Below are positions 23,845 to 34,900 of a stretch of 64,000 nucleotides of DNA, piece by piece. Both the position numbers and the translations under genes were made by a program. The notes beneath the pieces were generated by a model. The model searched no databases and had not been told where the DNA came from. It worked only from the letters and a program-made list of their open reading frames with translations. Source of the DNA: Lunularia cruciata (Eukaryota > Streptophyta > Marchantiopsida > Lunulariales > Lunulariaceae); contig OX419755.1 of the NCBI GenBank assembly GCA_948567375.1, positions 26,118,517-26,182,516 of the forward strand, given 5' to 3'. Positions within the stretch are counted from its first letter, which is position 1. Each line of letters opens with the position of its first letter.

Positions 23845-25201
23845 ATCCAGCTTGGTATCCGCCTTATGTACACTCTTTGCTGGAGGAGTCACTAGTTTCT
23901 TGCCTCCACGTCTTTTGACTCGTCTTGGCTTTGATTCTTCTTTGGATTCTGAAGAAGAGCTCAAAGACGTAGAGGATTCGTCCAAAGAAGGGGAGGTGCT
24001 GCACAAAGCTCTCCTTCTGGGCTTCTTGCCTTTCTTCTCCCAATTTCTTCCGGTTACCGGCAGAGTGAGAGTGTGCCGCTTCATAACAAGCGACATATTT
24101 GAGTACTTTGTCTAGGGAAGTTATGTTCCTCTCCCTGGCAAAGATTCGTATCTCTGGTGAAAGGCCCCAGAGGAACCAAGTAATGGCTTGGGCATCGGAG
24201 TAACCCACCACCCCCGATTGCTTGGGAACTTGGTTTAGTAGTGCCATGAACCACTCAGAGTAGTCTCTCAACTTCTCCTTCTTGCCGCGGTCCAAATCGT
24301 TGAGTGCCGCGAAGACACTCGTATCGTAGTCAACTTCACAGAATCGTTCCAGGAAGTTGTTTCTCAAGTCTGCCCAGTCCGCTGGTACAAACCCCTTTTG
24401 GGTCACATGGGTGTACCAGCTCCGAGCTTTCTTGCGGAGCAGACTTGGGAAAATTCTCAGTCGATCCGCCGAGTCATGCTCCTTGTTAGCAAAGGAGATG
24501 ACTTCAAATTCTTTGATGAATTCATTGGGGTCTTTGTCTTGTTCTGTCCCCTTATACTTCTGATAGGCATGTCGGGTGACAGGAAGCGAAGTCATCATTT
24601 GATGCACTAGGATTGGCTGAGGTAATGTGGAACTTGACGAAACGGAAGGATTGGCTGGAATTGACGTCGTGTTGTCAGCCCAGGGATTCCAATTCATCAA
24701 ATTCACGATAGGGTCTTCTTCGACAATTTCTGCTATGAGGGTGTCAACTTCAACCCGAGTGGAAGATTCAGGATCAACACCTTTGATGGGTCCTTCAAAA
24801 TTCCTTCGGGACAACCGAGGAATCATTTGTAGAAGATGTTGATACTCGTCTTCAGTAAGTGTTTGTGTTGTCTTTTCTTGAACAAAGGTCTTCAAGGAAA
24901 CAACATCCTTTACAGCTAAAGGGGAAGTTGGTGTACTGGGCCGCAATGCATATGTTTGCCCACTCAATTCTTTCTTCTTCTTGGAAGAAGAGGGAGATGC
25001 AAAGTAGCCTTGCCACCTGCCTTTGCGTTTCTTGTGGTCAAGTTCTCGCAAGGCTTCTTGCACTTCGTGAAGGAGTTGAAACTCCAACACCTCTTGTTCA
25101 GTTTTGTCAACGATGGATGGGGCGTTCATATGTTCATCTTCTTCACACTGAAGTGCTTGTCTTTGAGCTCTCTCTTCCCGTTGTTCTCTCAATGCAGACA
25201 T
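23845..25201 (-). pseudogene. Element C gag, N-terminal part
   Basis: Starts at ATG 25201 (M-S-A-L-R-E-Q) about 64 bases after the primer site. The retrotransposon-gag core lies around 24200-24650 (F-I-K-E-F-E, A-R-S-W-Y, F-L-E-R-F-C, L-R-D-Y-S-E-W-F). One frame is open for 445 codons to 23864, but the frame that joins the downstream gag is another one (23803-24096), so a small frameshift lies near 24090. Ends at the solo LTR insertion. Confidence 0.85.
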
Positions 25202-25264
25202 TCATATTGCGTTGCTACCCAGTTTCCAATTTGGCTTTGTATTCTTCCACTTCCAAGATTTGTA

Positions 25265-25282
25265 TCCCCGGTAGTGGCGCCA
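25265..25282 (-). other. Primer binding site of element C
   Basis: Minus strand TGGCGCCACTACCGGGGA lies 7 bases after the 5' LTR end. It resembles the tRNA-Asp type site of Athila/Tat elements (TGGCGCCGTTGCCGGGGA, from memory), with three differences. Confidence 0.75.
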
Positions 25283-25756
25283 AAAATCATGTGACAACCC
25301 GACAAATATCACTTTTGCAGTAATCAGGTAAGTAAAGTTTGTTCCCGTAGAGATACGAGTTAGAAATGTCCAAATATGAAGTCAGACATAACAATGTAGT
25401 TCTTCTTGAGTTCTTCTTTAGTCTCTCAGGTAGAAACCACACCCAAAAGAGAGTAACAAGCACTGATTTGCAGTCTTGTCACAAATTCACACTCCTTAAT
25501 CACAAATCCATCAATTCTTTCCAAACAATCTTGATTGTGATGATTCAGGCTCTCCTAAAAATGGCACTTCACTGCAAAATGACTTCGCCTTAGAATTGTG
25601 TTCCACCTCTCCATTGAAGGCACAACTTCCTCGATTGAAATTGCTTCACATCAACTTCGCACTACACTCACAAATGCAAAATACTACCAACACTACAATT
25701 CCTCTCAGATTTGTCAAGGCATTGCTCCGATTGCACTTCACTTAGGATCAAACACA

Positions 25757-25833
25757 CTCTTGTTCGAAATTGAATCTCTCCCGAACCCGCTGGCCCAAAG
25801 GGCACGAACACCAGAGGGAGAGGCCCGGAGGGA
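25757..25833. other. Small hairpin-rich insert unique to the C 5' LTR
   Basis: About 77 bp absent from the other two C-family LTRs, where the flanks (ATCAAACACA and GAATGAAG) are nearly contiguous. It can fold: GCCC-AAA-GGGC forms a perfect small hairpin, enclosed by CTCTCCC and GGGAGAG. It is richer in G+C than its surroundings. No family recognised. Confidence 0.6.
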
Positions 25834-26161
25834 AATGAAGATCAAGGCTGTGGAATCCAACATCCAACAAACACTCTGACTTGCACTTCAAATTTCTCCA
25901 AACACTCACAAACACAATTGCAAAGCTTATACTCGGAATCAAGCTCAAGCGACGAGCACTGCTTCACAGCACTTTGCTTTATCTATTCTTAGAAATTATG
26001 AGCACTGAACAACAATTCTCTGCAAATGCCACTCTTAAGTAGTGAATCAATCGACAATTCTAACAACTATACCGTTTCTACGACAATTGTTCTAACCTAC
26101 AGATCCGAAATGACAATGCAACTCTTCATATCTGTCTATTCAAATCTCAAATCTGTTACCA

Positions 26162-28710
26162 CTATGATCCAATGTCTACTTCTTCATTGGCTTTCAAACC
26201 CGAACCCGAAGTAATCTTACTTCCTACTACTCTGTCTTCGGGTTTCACATCTTCTACTTCTTCTACTAGATCTAGCAATTCTCTTTCCTGATCTGAAATT
26301 TCACTAGTGGGTAATCTATCTAACTCCTTATCTCCTGACCCACTCTTCTCTAATGTCTCTGAGGGCAACTCCAAAGACATTTGGACTCCTATGTTATCTA
26401 CTTTGGGTTTTGCTTTAACATCTTTCCGAAGTTTTTCTAGCTCTACTTTCACTAAGTCTAATCTAATGGAAATTTTATCCTCTACCTCCAAAACCTTCCT
26501 ATCTACACGAGTTCTTAATTTTATTAACAAGGTATTCATCTCCGTGTCCTTCGCTTGTCTTCGCCTCATCTCCTGCACCAACAACTTCAACTCGTGCAGA
26601 CGCGCTTCTTCAATTCAAACGTTGGCTTCTGTACTTAATATCGCGTTCACCCTAAGGACTATCTCATGCAATGGCTCCAATCTTGTCTTCCTTTCTTGTT
26701 CCCAATCTGCAAGCCATTCCTCTTGGTACATCGCCAACTCTTCTTCAAACTCAGCTTTCACCGCTTCCTTCTCTTTCTCCTTCTGTTCAATCTTCTCTTC
26801 TTGATTACGAAGTAACTCTCGTAATCTCTCTTCTTCTCTATATTGCGCAGCCAACTCTCGTTGCCAAAGTTGCTTCTTCTCCTCCATACTCTCCATCATT
26901 CTAGCAAGCTCTTGATCCTTTGCTGCTACCCTTGCCATAGCATGGATAAGCTCTACTCTTGAATCAGCAAATTGCTGCTTCAAGATTTCGTATTCAGCTA
27001 CCTGTCTCTCTCTTGCGATATCACTCTTCCTGGCACAATCTTCTTGATAGCTCACTTCCCTCTTCAGGTCTTTGATTACCTGACTTCTCTCTACTGCCTC
27101 CGCTTGCAGTACTTCTCTCTCCTCCTCACCTCGGGTTACACTCCTCTTCAACTCCGAGTTCTCCTCTTCTAATCTTGCTACCACCTACAATACAATCTTT
27201 ACCTCCGGACAAGTCGACTACATCTCCTTCTTCTTCTGCTCCAACTTCACCAACAGTGGACACACTACCTCTCGCAGGTACTCCACTCCATCACTGGCAA
27301 CTTCTTCCTCCCGCGGAGTGGTCTCTCTTTTCTCCTCGTGTTCTCCTGATACTCGCCTTCTTCTCTGGAGTCTTTGTATTGGGATTGATGCCTCACTGCC
27401 CGAGCTTTCTTCTACCTCTTCCTTCACTCTACTTGGCCCCGCCTCACACTTCTTGTCTACTCGGCGATCTTCTTGTCCTTTGGCACCGGTACTTCATCTT
27501 CCAGCGCTGTATTGTCTTCCGCTTCTACCTTGGCTTGCACTTCTTCTTCGTATTCTGCCGCCGCTGGCGCCAAGGTCATCTCTCCTCCGTCTTCACTATC
27601 ACTGCTCGTATCTCCACTCTGTAGTGTCAGTTCAGGTTCCTCCTCATGTTCCAAGTCCTCCGTTTTGAGCTCGGCCTCGCCTTCTGAGTCTTCATCTTCC
27701 GACTCAATTACCACCATTCCTTGCCTCGGGTTACTTCTCTGCATCTTCCGAGGTTTCTTGTTTTCTTTGGCTTCTGCTTGCCAAGTTCTCTTCTTTGTCG
27801 GGGTACTCACTACGACCTCCACATTTTTCCCTGTCTTTGCGTAGTAGTCGTCCGTGCTCCGGAGTTGGAGAATGTATTGCTGCTCCTCGACATCGACCTC
27901 CTTTTGCACATCAGGATGGAAATGCGACACCATCCGATTCCGCTCCACCAAGTTCAGCAAATTGAGCCCGAGGTAGAAGTGTGCTGCAAACGGCACAATG
28001 TAGTGTGGAGGCGACTTATCCCTCAGATTCTACACCATCTGCCTCGTTCTCCCATGAAAACACCTCGCCCAATTTATAGGCTCTCTTGCAAACAACTTAT
28101 GGAAGAACACCGCTTGGTGTTTCATCACATAAGTCATTCTCTTCGGCTTCAAAATTGCCATGAGAGCACTCACGATCCCTCTCTTCACTGGATCCTTGTA
28201 ACTCTCCACCTTGTACCCATTCTTTGTTCTCTTCAACGAGAAGGCATTTCTCACCTCTTGAGTTTCTTAGGCTATCTCTCCTTTCTCCAAGAATGTGGCT
28301 CCGTGCTTCGAGCCCACCTCCTTCCCGAGTACGAGTCTCCAGTCCGACTCTGTCCAGCGAGCCGGATTTCCTCTCTTCCCTTCTTCCGTGGGTCCATCGA
28401 GACACTTACTCTTGATGATTTCTGTCATGAATCCTTGGAAACTTACGTTCCAGTTCCATGCTAGAAAGGTGATCCAAAGTCGGCTCAAGACTTCGATCCT
28501 CGCTATCACATCTAATCTCCGAATTGCATGATTTCTCACTGCAAATTTGGAATTCTTCTTCCCTCCTCCCATCTCTTCTGCTTTCTCACTTTCTCTTGAT
28601 TTCACTCTCGTGACTTCTCCCTTGCGCACTAACACGAGTCCAACTCTATTTCCCTTTCCCCAATCACCTGCAAGACGACTCCTCAATGGCGAAGGAAAAT
28701 TGCTTGACAT
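26162..28710 (-). pseudogene. LTR-encoded coiled-coil protein, copy in C 5' LTR
   Basis: ATG at 28710 (M-S-S-N-F-P), stop at 26162. Pieces 28267-28710, 28030-28254 and 27457-27996 share one frame. Pieces 27218-27427, 26615-27184 and 26162-26590 share another, so there is one frameshift near 27440. Same order as the other copies: basic N-terminus, I-N-W-A-R-C-F-H block (about 28055), acidic run, coiled coil. As the 5' LTR copy it lies just downstream of the TATA box, so it would be the first frame on the element's RNA. Confidence 0.72.
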
Positions 28711-28730
28711 TTTGTCGTTGCAGTTTTGTT

Positions 28731-28737
28731 TTTTATA
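28731..28737 (-). promoter_or_regulatory. Probable TATA box of the C-family LTR
   Basis: Minus strand CTCTATAAAAAAC, conserved in all three LTR copies (about 14978 and 20492 in the others), about 385 bases into the LTR and just upstream of the first ATG of the LTR-encoded frame. Transcription would start near or just past that ATG, so M-G-G-G-K-K (about 80 codons... further in the same frame) may be the used start. Confidence 0.5.
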
Positions 28738-29121
28738 GAGTTGCACTTCTTTGTTCTTTGTCACTTTGAGTTTCTACCAAGAAATCACACCTCCGGCATG
28801 CACCTGTCACTGTCAATCAACATTCGCGCGTATGAGCCGCCAGTTTTGAAACGGCCCCTTCTTGAATTTCTCACCCCGACAAAAGGTTGTTAGACTATCT
28901 TTGCCTCGAGTTGAGCTCCCCCAATCCAAAGACAATTTACTTTGTATTGTAGGCTAACAGGGCATTTCCGAGTACTTCGCCTTATGACCCGAAGTCACTT
29001 TACTTTGGGTTTCAACCCAAAGACTCTTTTCTTTGCCTTCTTCGGCCATACAGGCACAATCCGACTTCTCTATACACTTCTTCTCCTTTAATCTGAAAAA
29101 ACAAAAAATGTGGGCACCACA

Positions 29122-31019
29122 GGTGGAGTATATTTATTTTTACCAAGGAACATATGGTCCACTTCAAAGATCAGTGGGTAAGTGTAATACCAAGAGGATA
29201 GGAGACTTGAAGAGAAACACACCATGAGAACCACACAACTTCACGCTCAAAACCTCTGATGCCCCAAAGGAGCACCTTCTCTTTATTATATAGACAAAGA
29301 GGATCTCCTCCAAGGAAGCTCCACCATAGGATTAGGCACATAGATAGTTGACTTGTCTGCAAGCTCCACCCTTGGATTACTTACATGGATGGGTGACATG
29401 TCGGTCCTGGTCCTATATGGTTGGTCAAACAAGCTTTGACTAGAGGGAATCTTTTAGGGAATATTCCTGTAAGAATCTCATAATCACATGGGTGAGGTAC
29501 CATTCAAAAGCTCTTGTCAAGACAAAGTATCGGGTGAAAAAGGATTATCACATTTTTGAGGCCTAATTCATCCATTTAGGCCTCTAAAATTGCCTTCAAA
29601 GATTTCAGGCATATTTTGATTCCTACTCTATTAGTAGAAGTCCCCTTTTGGTGATACCACTTTCTTATCTATTTATTCCATCATGTGTAACATCCTCCTA
29701 GATGTTAACAAACCAATTCTCACCTTTAAATCATATGTCTAGCTATTGGTTCTAAGGTTTTCAAGTCTATTTTGGTTTCTGCACTATTAGTAGAAGTACT
29801 CTTTTGGTGATACTTCTATCTGATCTATTTTTTCCATCATATATAAAATCATTCGAGATCTTACCAAACTGGATTTCATATCTAGATCATATGGCTAGCT
29901 CTTGGTATTACAATAAGGAGGAGTCTATCCTACTCATAAAGGAGTTTCATGAAGGTTTAGTGTGTGGGGAACACTTTGTAGGAAAGGTGACTACTTTCAT
30001 GATTCTAGATGCAAGTTACCATTGGAGAGGGATTCTCAAGGATTATCTTTATTATTACAAAACTTATCATGTTTGTTAAGCTTTTGCTAGAAAGTCTACT
30101 TCCACTCCTTGTCTTAGATCAATTCCATTGCCAAGACCTTCTAAGAAGTAGGGAATTGACTTTATAGGTCCTCTCAATAGAACCTCAAGGAACAATTGGC
30201 ACCTTTTAATAGTTATTCATTACCTTACAAAGTGGGTTGAAGCTAGACCATTGAGAGCAAGAATGAAGTTGAAGTTGGTAGATTTCTTTATGAATGCATT
30301 ATCACTAGGTTTGGGTGCCCTTTGGAGTTGGTTTTTGATAGAGGAGGAGAGTTTATAGGGAGCATTACTACAGCCATGCTATGACATTTCTATATCACAC
30401 ATAGAGTAACTACATCCTATAAACCAAACTTCAATGGCTTGGCAAAGAGAACCAATCAGACCTTGTGCATGATGTTGGCCAAAGATGCAAAAACAGAGAG
30501 TGCTAAATATCATTGGGACAAAAGAATTCATGCGGTTTTGTGGAAGTACATGATAACCATGAAGACTTCCATTGGATATTCCCTATTTCATTTAGTATTT
30601 GGTATTGAGTCTACCTTACCTATCACTTTGATCTTCCTACCTCCAAAGCATTCATAGGAGATTGAAGAAAGCACAAGGAGTGATGCAGAGAAGTCAAGGA
30701 AGGAACAACTCATGGAATTGGAGGAGGCAAGAGCAATTGTTATGGTTTGAGTGGAGCAAGCCCAAAGGAAACAAAAGGAGAGCTATGAAAGGAGGCAAGG
30801 AAAGAAGAAGCTGGAGCTCTTCAAAGAAGGTGATTGGGTAATGTTTTTTGATTCCATCTGATTCAAGAGAATGCAAAAGAATTTTTTGCCTAAGCATTTT
30901 GGACCTTTTATATTGGAGAGGGTGTAGGGCAATTACACCTATGATCTCAAGTTGTTAGGAAGAAGATAATTTGAGAGGATTAACCATGATAAGTTGAAGA
31001 TGTATCATAAAGGGTAGAG
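29122..31019 (+). pseudogene. Element B gag-pol, 3' part (integrase), decayed
   Basis: Resumes A-like sequence right after C (29122-29182), is interrupted by a solo LTR (29183-29912), then continues 29913-31019. Matches A's integrase: the E-F-H-E-G segment of the HHCC domain (about 29945), the core near 30150-30460 (V-F-D-R-G-G-E in place of A's V-S-D-R-G-G-E, then N-G-L-A-K-R where A has N-G-L-A-E-R, so the catalytic Glu is lost), and the C-terminal region to about 31019. Many stops. Confidence 0.82.
29183..29912 (-). mobile_element. Solo LTR of the G chromovirus family inside B (730 bp)
   Basis: Plus-strand ends TGTAATACC and GGTATTACA. Flanked by GTAAG (29178-29182) and ATAAG (29913-29917), a 5-bp TSD with one change. 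A has a single GTAAG here (near 47570). The reverse complement matches the LTRs of G (54631-55389), including the TATA and hairpin region. Confidence 0.88.
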
Positions 31020-31064
31020 AGACCTTCACTCCAAGGACAAGTGAAATCTTAGTCCGGAGGTAAA

Positions 31065-31624
31065 TGTAACACCTAATTGTGCATGTATGTACTATTGTGA
31101 TATTTATTTTGATATTATAAGTACTTCAAAGATATTATTTATATAGAGATAAAGGATGGTTCTACATTAATCATGATTAGCTAAAGTTATTCATAGCTAA
31201 GATAGAGGAGATCTTACTTGAGAAGAGGTGGAAAAGATGAGCACCACTATTTGGATTCTAGTGTATTGACTTGGTATTATTCCTAGGAGTTTGGCTTTGA
31301 GGAAAGAGTTGAAAAATTGAATGCAATTATGAATATTCCTTTAGACTTTTAAATTTATTTGACTTTTAGAATAGTAACTTGAGTTACTCTAGTAATTAGT
31401 AACTTTGGTCCATAACTATTTCACAAGTACATAAATGAGGAGTGAGATACTCATCATCCTTTCATTTGCAACTATCTCTCTCATTGAGTTCTTTAGTGAG
31501 CAATGGTTTGAGTCTTGTAGTGTTAGCCTTGGAAGAGTATGATCAAGTTGGGGTTCCTTGCCTTCCTAGTCCATGGTGCACTACCATAATAGCCATTAGA
31601 GGTGGTGAGGGACAGCCGGATCAC
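31065..31624 (+). repeat. 3' LTR of element B (560 bp)
   Basis: Starts TGTAACACC after a GGAGGTAAA purine run and ends GGATCACA. Shorter than the 665-bp 5' LTR because of an internal deletion around 31310-31330. Followed by GATC and integrase sequence of D. Confidence 0.85.
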
Positions 31625-32000
31625 AGATCTATGTTTCAATGAGAGATAAATTACAACTTGTGTGGCTTCAAGAGACCCATGACTTACTAATTGTTGGTCA
31701 CATGGGGTGGACAATACCTTAAGTACACTACAATATCAATGGTTGTGGCCTAACATGGCATGCAAGATTTGGGAGCTTGTCTAATATTTTGGGAGCTACT
31801 AATGCAACAAAGCCAAAAACCAAAAGCCAAGTGGATTCCTTCAACCGGACCAACTCCATCTTCCCATTGAGAATATATGAGCTTAGACCTCGTCACATCC
31901 TTGACAAAGATAGACCAAGACCATATAGTCATCATATGTTTGTTATTAAGCGCAACAAATAAATTTCCACACTCAACTATCCCAATGTGATATTCCATTC
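31625..32000 (+). pseudogene. Element D: integrase N-terminal zinc domain and start of core
   Basis: Plus-strand frames read M-R-D-K-L-Q-L followed by E-T-H-D and V-G-H-M (the two histidines of HHCC), then W-P-N-M-A, K-N-Q-K-P-S-G-F-L-Q-P, and M-S-L-D-L-V-T-S-L (first catalytic Asp region). It continues the frame that B broke at 5541. Stops and frameshifts throughout. The rest of the core fades near 32000. Confidence 0.6.
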
Positions 32001-32454
32001 CCCTATTTCTCTCCTTGGTCTTAGGTCTTTTACACTAAGGCACTTGGGTCATTCTACACCTCACTGAGTGCTTCTCATATCCTTTGTGACATAACTTTGC
32101 TTGCCACCTTGATACTTGGCCATGTAACTCCTTTGGCCTCTAAACTGATTTTTTTATGCCAGTATTTAGGATTATTCTACATCACTGTAAGTGTTGAACA
32201 TCCGGCAAGTAGGCTAGCCTACAAGTACTTGGGATTAGCTAGTATCAGTCCTCTAAGTACCTCTTCATTTGAGGCACTTCTCCAAGTAATTCTACAATTC
32301 TCAATGGTTCTCTAGCACTTAATCTTGATACAGAGTAAAACCTCCAAATAGTGCCACCTCGTATGAGTAACATCCTATCTTTAGTGACCAAGAACCCTAG
32401 AACAATTAGTCTAGACCCAATAAATATGCCCAATAATAATAACAACACGTCACA
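32001..32454. other. Unassigned stretch between D and the pogo-like transposon
   Basis: I find no confident homology. A minus-strand open frame (32245-32472, 75 codons) shows no motif. A degenerate knuckle-like C-H-K-G-Y-E-K-H pattern occurs near 32070 on the minus strand, too weak to call. It could be the lost distal part of D or H. Confidence 0.4.
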
Positions 32455-32692
32455 ATTGTGAAATAGTGACATGATGGTGCCAATAATGACAATTCTATAG
32501 TGTAAATATGGAGGTAACCTATCCTATCTGTATTTCAAGAGCACTATTATGGGTTGTGTGAAGGGGGAATGTGGCATCTTTATTAAACTTCAAATCCACA
32601 GTTCTCTCCATTGACTAAGGTTAATTTAGTTGGTCCAAGGTAAAATACATTGATAACTCGGATTTTTTCAACAACATATTTTTCTCAACTTT

Positions 32693-34376
32693 CTATTGAT
32701 GAATCAACGGCCGACGAGCTTTTTGAAGGTTAGAAAGCAGGTTGCTTTGAAGTTCTGGAGATAGCAATGATTTGAGAGAGGGAAAGTTGATTAAATTAGT
32801 GATGGCCCAATTTGCTTGCTCAACGCTTATCAAAGGTGGGATCTCCTCAACATCATCGTGATCAATATTTTTGGAATTCTGCATTAGGTTGTGTTGTTCA
32901 AGAACAGACTGGACAATGTTATCATCATCAACCTCATTGTCACCAGTAGCATCAAGCGCATCCATTTTAATGAGTTCTTCAGCAACCTGTTCAAAAATTT
33001 TGTCATCAAGACCCAATGATGCCAAGAAAGATTCCTCCAGTCAGATTTCTCTCAGCATTATCACTAAATCATTGACAACTTGATTGGAGCTAGGTGCAGA
33101 GTGATCAATATACTGATTGGCAATGATGTTTGTAACAACAAGGAGACAATTTTTTTGACAAAACATCGTCAAATAGTGTTCTCTTTGATCCATCTGATGC
33201 TGATTTGACCCAACTAAGCACGTTGTGCAAGTGCGTGTGGTTGTTGATCAGAAATTGAGAATCAAGTGCACGTTCACTAGTTTGCCAAATTTCATACTCA
33301 AAAAGAAGATGGTTCAGTTGGGCATGACAAAAGTGTGCTTTGAAAGAGCAAATGACACCTTGATCAAGAGGTTGAAAATCACTAGTAGCATTGGGTGGGA
33401 AGAAAATGATGCATAGGTTTTGATACTTGAAGAGCCTTTCTTGTGAGCCCGTTGGATCAAAAAATTTAGCCGCACAAACATGTGATGAATAGTTATCCTG
33501 GAGGATATAGAAGATGTTCTTGCATTGCTCGGCAATTTTGTTGTATGTGTGCAGCAAGTGCATATATAAGGAAGTGTCTTGCCATGCTTTGGCTTGGTGG
33601 TCGTAGATAATACCAAACGCCTTACTTATATCTGGAATATTCTTCAAAGTGCATGGACGCGCGCTCTTTGTAATAACCTGAGTGCAAAACTTCTTGCCTG
33701 AAGCGCTAACTCCGAGATTCATTGTGATTTGTTCTTTGACACCATGACCATCCATGTTGACTGTGCAAAATAATCTTGATGATGTGGTGCAATGCTGTAG
33801 AGCTAACTCATCAATGTTGATAATGCATTCAAGAGGGACATCATTCAGCATTTCACAAATTTCATGCAAACGCTTCTCAACTTGTATCGGATTGAGGCTG
33901 TTGTGTTCTCCACACTTCTTCTTGCTAGTTGTCAAGACACAATTCAAATACTTCTCAAGCCATCCATTCAAGGCAACAAATACCTACAGAGCAACTACAT
34001 CTGATGGTTTCAAACATTTGGTGAAGTCCTCCAAGATCTTGTCTCTAAAAAATAAAGCCTTATTCTTGAGCACCTCACCAGTTACATTCAGCATGGGTGC
34101 ATCAATCTCAACGCGCATATGCTATTGATGCACCATATTGGTAAGCAGTTGCACTCGAGTTGATGTCAAAACTTTTTTCAACCCAATTTGATGTGAATCA
34201 GATGCCACCTGCTTAATGAGTTCCCTCTCTTTCCAGATTTTGGTCACAGTCAGACACGCCACTACAAAATGCAATGCCGCTTGTTCATGGGTGGCTCTAG
34301 GTTGACTGAGAAAATTGATAACCTCTAACTTCATCATCACGTCCAAATGCCTCTGCTTCTTGACATTAACCAACAT
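32693..34376 (-). pseudogene. Pogo/Tigger-like transposase (CENP-B-type DNA-binding, DDD catalytic core)
   Basis: N-terminal helix-turn-helix (34376-34125: K-L-E-V-I-N-F-L, T-K-I-W-K-E-R). A second DNA-binding segment runs to about 33975. The core (33105-33971) has I-N-I-D-E-L-A (first Asp), I-L-Q-D-N-Y-S-S-H (second) and P-P-N-A-T-S-D-F-Q-P-L-D-Q-G-V-I (third). The N-terminal and core pieces share one frame, broken by TAG codons at about 34119 and 33986. The C-terminal piece (32693-33025), acidic and rich in L, is in another frame. A cut-and-paste transposase of the Tc1/mariner superfamily, now inactive. Confidence 0.8.
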
Positions 34377-34388
34377 GCCTGTAGATAA

Positions 34389-34514
34389 TCAAATTTGAAT
34401 TCAGCAATACAGTAACCCCAACACCACTCACTGCATGATCAAAAGGAAAAATCAAATTCAAATTCAGCAATACAGTAACCCCTACACCATTCACCTTGCG
34501 ATCAAAAGGAAAAA
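34389..34514. repeat. Two tandem 63-bp repeats at the pogo-like element's 5' side
   Basis: Units start at 34389 and 34452. Both contain TTCAGCAATACAGTAACCCC-like and GATCAAAAGGAAAAA segments. They lie just upstream of the transposase start, inside the transposon. Confidence 0.8.
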
Positions 34515-34865
34515 TAGCAAGAGTGGGAAAAACATGTGTGCGTCGGGCACCCAAGTTCCAGAATGCTCAAGAACGTAGAGAATCACACAGATAAATAGTG
34601 AGAGTGGAAAAAAGGTGTGTAGGTCGGGCACCCAAGTTCCAGAATACACAAGAACTCTAAGACTCATGCGGATGAATAGCCAGAGTGGGAAAAAGGTGTG
34701 TAGGCCGGGCACCCAAGTTCCAAACTCAAGAACTTTCTAGCACCTAAGTTCCAAAATGCTCAAGAACGTCTAGACTCATGCAGATAAGTAGCGAGAGTGG
34801 GAAAAAGATGTGTAGATTAGGCACCCAAGTTCTAGAACATTCGAGATCATTGAGACTCATGCGAG
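34515..34865. repeat. Four tandem repeats of about 80-110 bp, subterminal in the pogo-like element
   Basis: Units start near 34515, 34594, 34675 and 34787. Each carries AGAGTGGGAAAAA, then GTGTG, then GGGCACCCAAGTTCCA-like sequence and a CTCATGC-like tail. The third unit contains a partial internal repeat of the CCAAGTTCCA segment. Subterminal repeats commonly serve as transposase binding sites. That role here is inference. Confidence 0.8.
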
Positions 34866-34900
34866 AAAGAGGCTACGCACTTTCCTCTAGTTAGTGACAA

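Larger units (their letters stand above)
11643..29121 (-). mobile_element. Element C: Ty3/gypsy retrotransposon with 3.7-3.8 kb coding LTRs
   Basis: A 17,479-bp unit flanked by perfect 5-bp repeats GGTGG (11638-11642 and 29122-29126), interrupting B. On the minus strand the order is 5' LTR (29121-25290), primer site, gag, protease, RT, RNase H, integrase, purine tract, 3' LTR (15368-11643). A solo LTR of the same family in opposite orientation (20095-23844) splits gag. Without it the interior is about 6.2 kb, normal for gypsy. RT and integrase resemble the plant OTA (non-chromovirus) lineage. Gag carries three zinc knuckles. Confidence 0.9.
25290..29121 (-). repeat. 5' LTR of element C (3832 bp)
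   Basis: Plus-strand ends TGTGACAACCC and GGGCACCACA. It is followed on the minus strand by the primer site and gag, which identifies it as the 5' LTR. It is longer than the 3' LTR, partly because of a unique insert at 25757-25833 and partly because it keeps coiled-coil segments deleted in the 3' LTR. Confidence 0.92.
5542..31624 (+). mobile_element. Element B: old Ty3/gypsy copy of the A family, split by C and a G-family solo LTR
   Basis: The outer LTRs (5542-6206 and 31065-31624) and everything between, except nested inserts, align with young element A (41577-49417). Flanking bases are GATT before the 5' LTR and GATC after the 3' LTR, consistent with a 4-bp TSD carrying one change. D integrase sequence resumes directly after the 3' LTR, so B inserted into D. 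C (11643-29121) interrupts the integrase-proximal region and a solo LTR (29183-29912) lies just downstream. LTR divergence and scattered stops make B much older than A. Confidence 0.88.

Noticed and set aside
32001-32454. Zinc-knuckle-like pattern near 32070 as a gag remnant
   Set aside because: Only part of the cysteine pattern is present and no neighbouring gag sequence supports it.
34515-34865. Regularly spaced repeats resembling a CRISPR array
   Set aside because: Four long imperfect units with no distinct spacers, in a plant DNA transposon.
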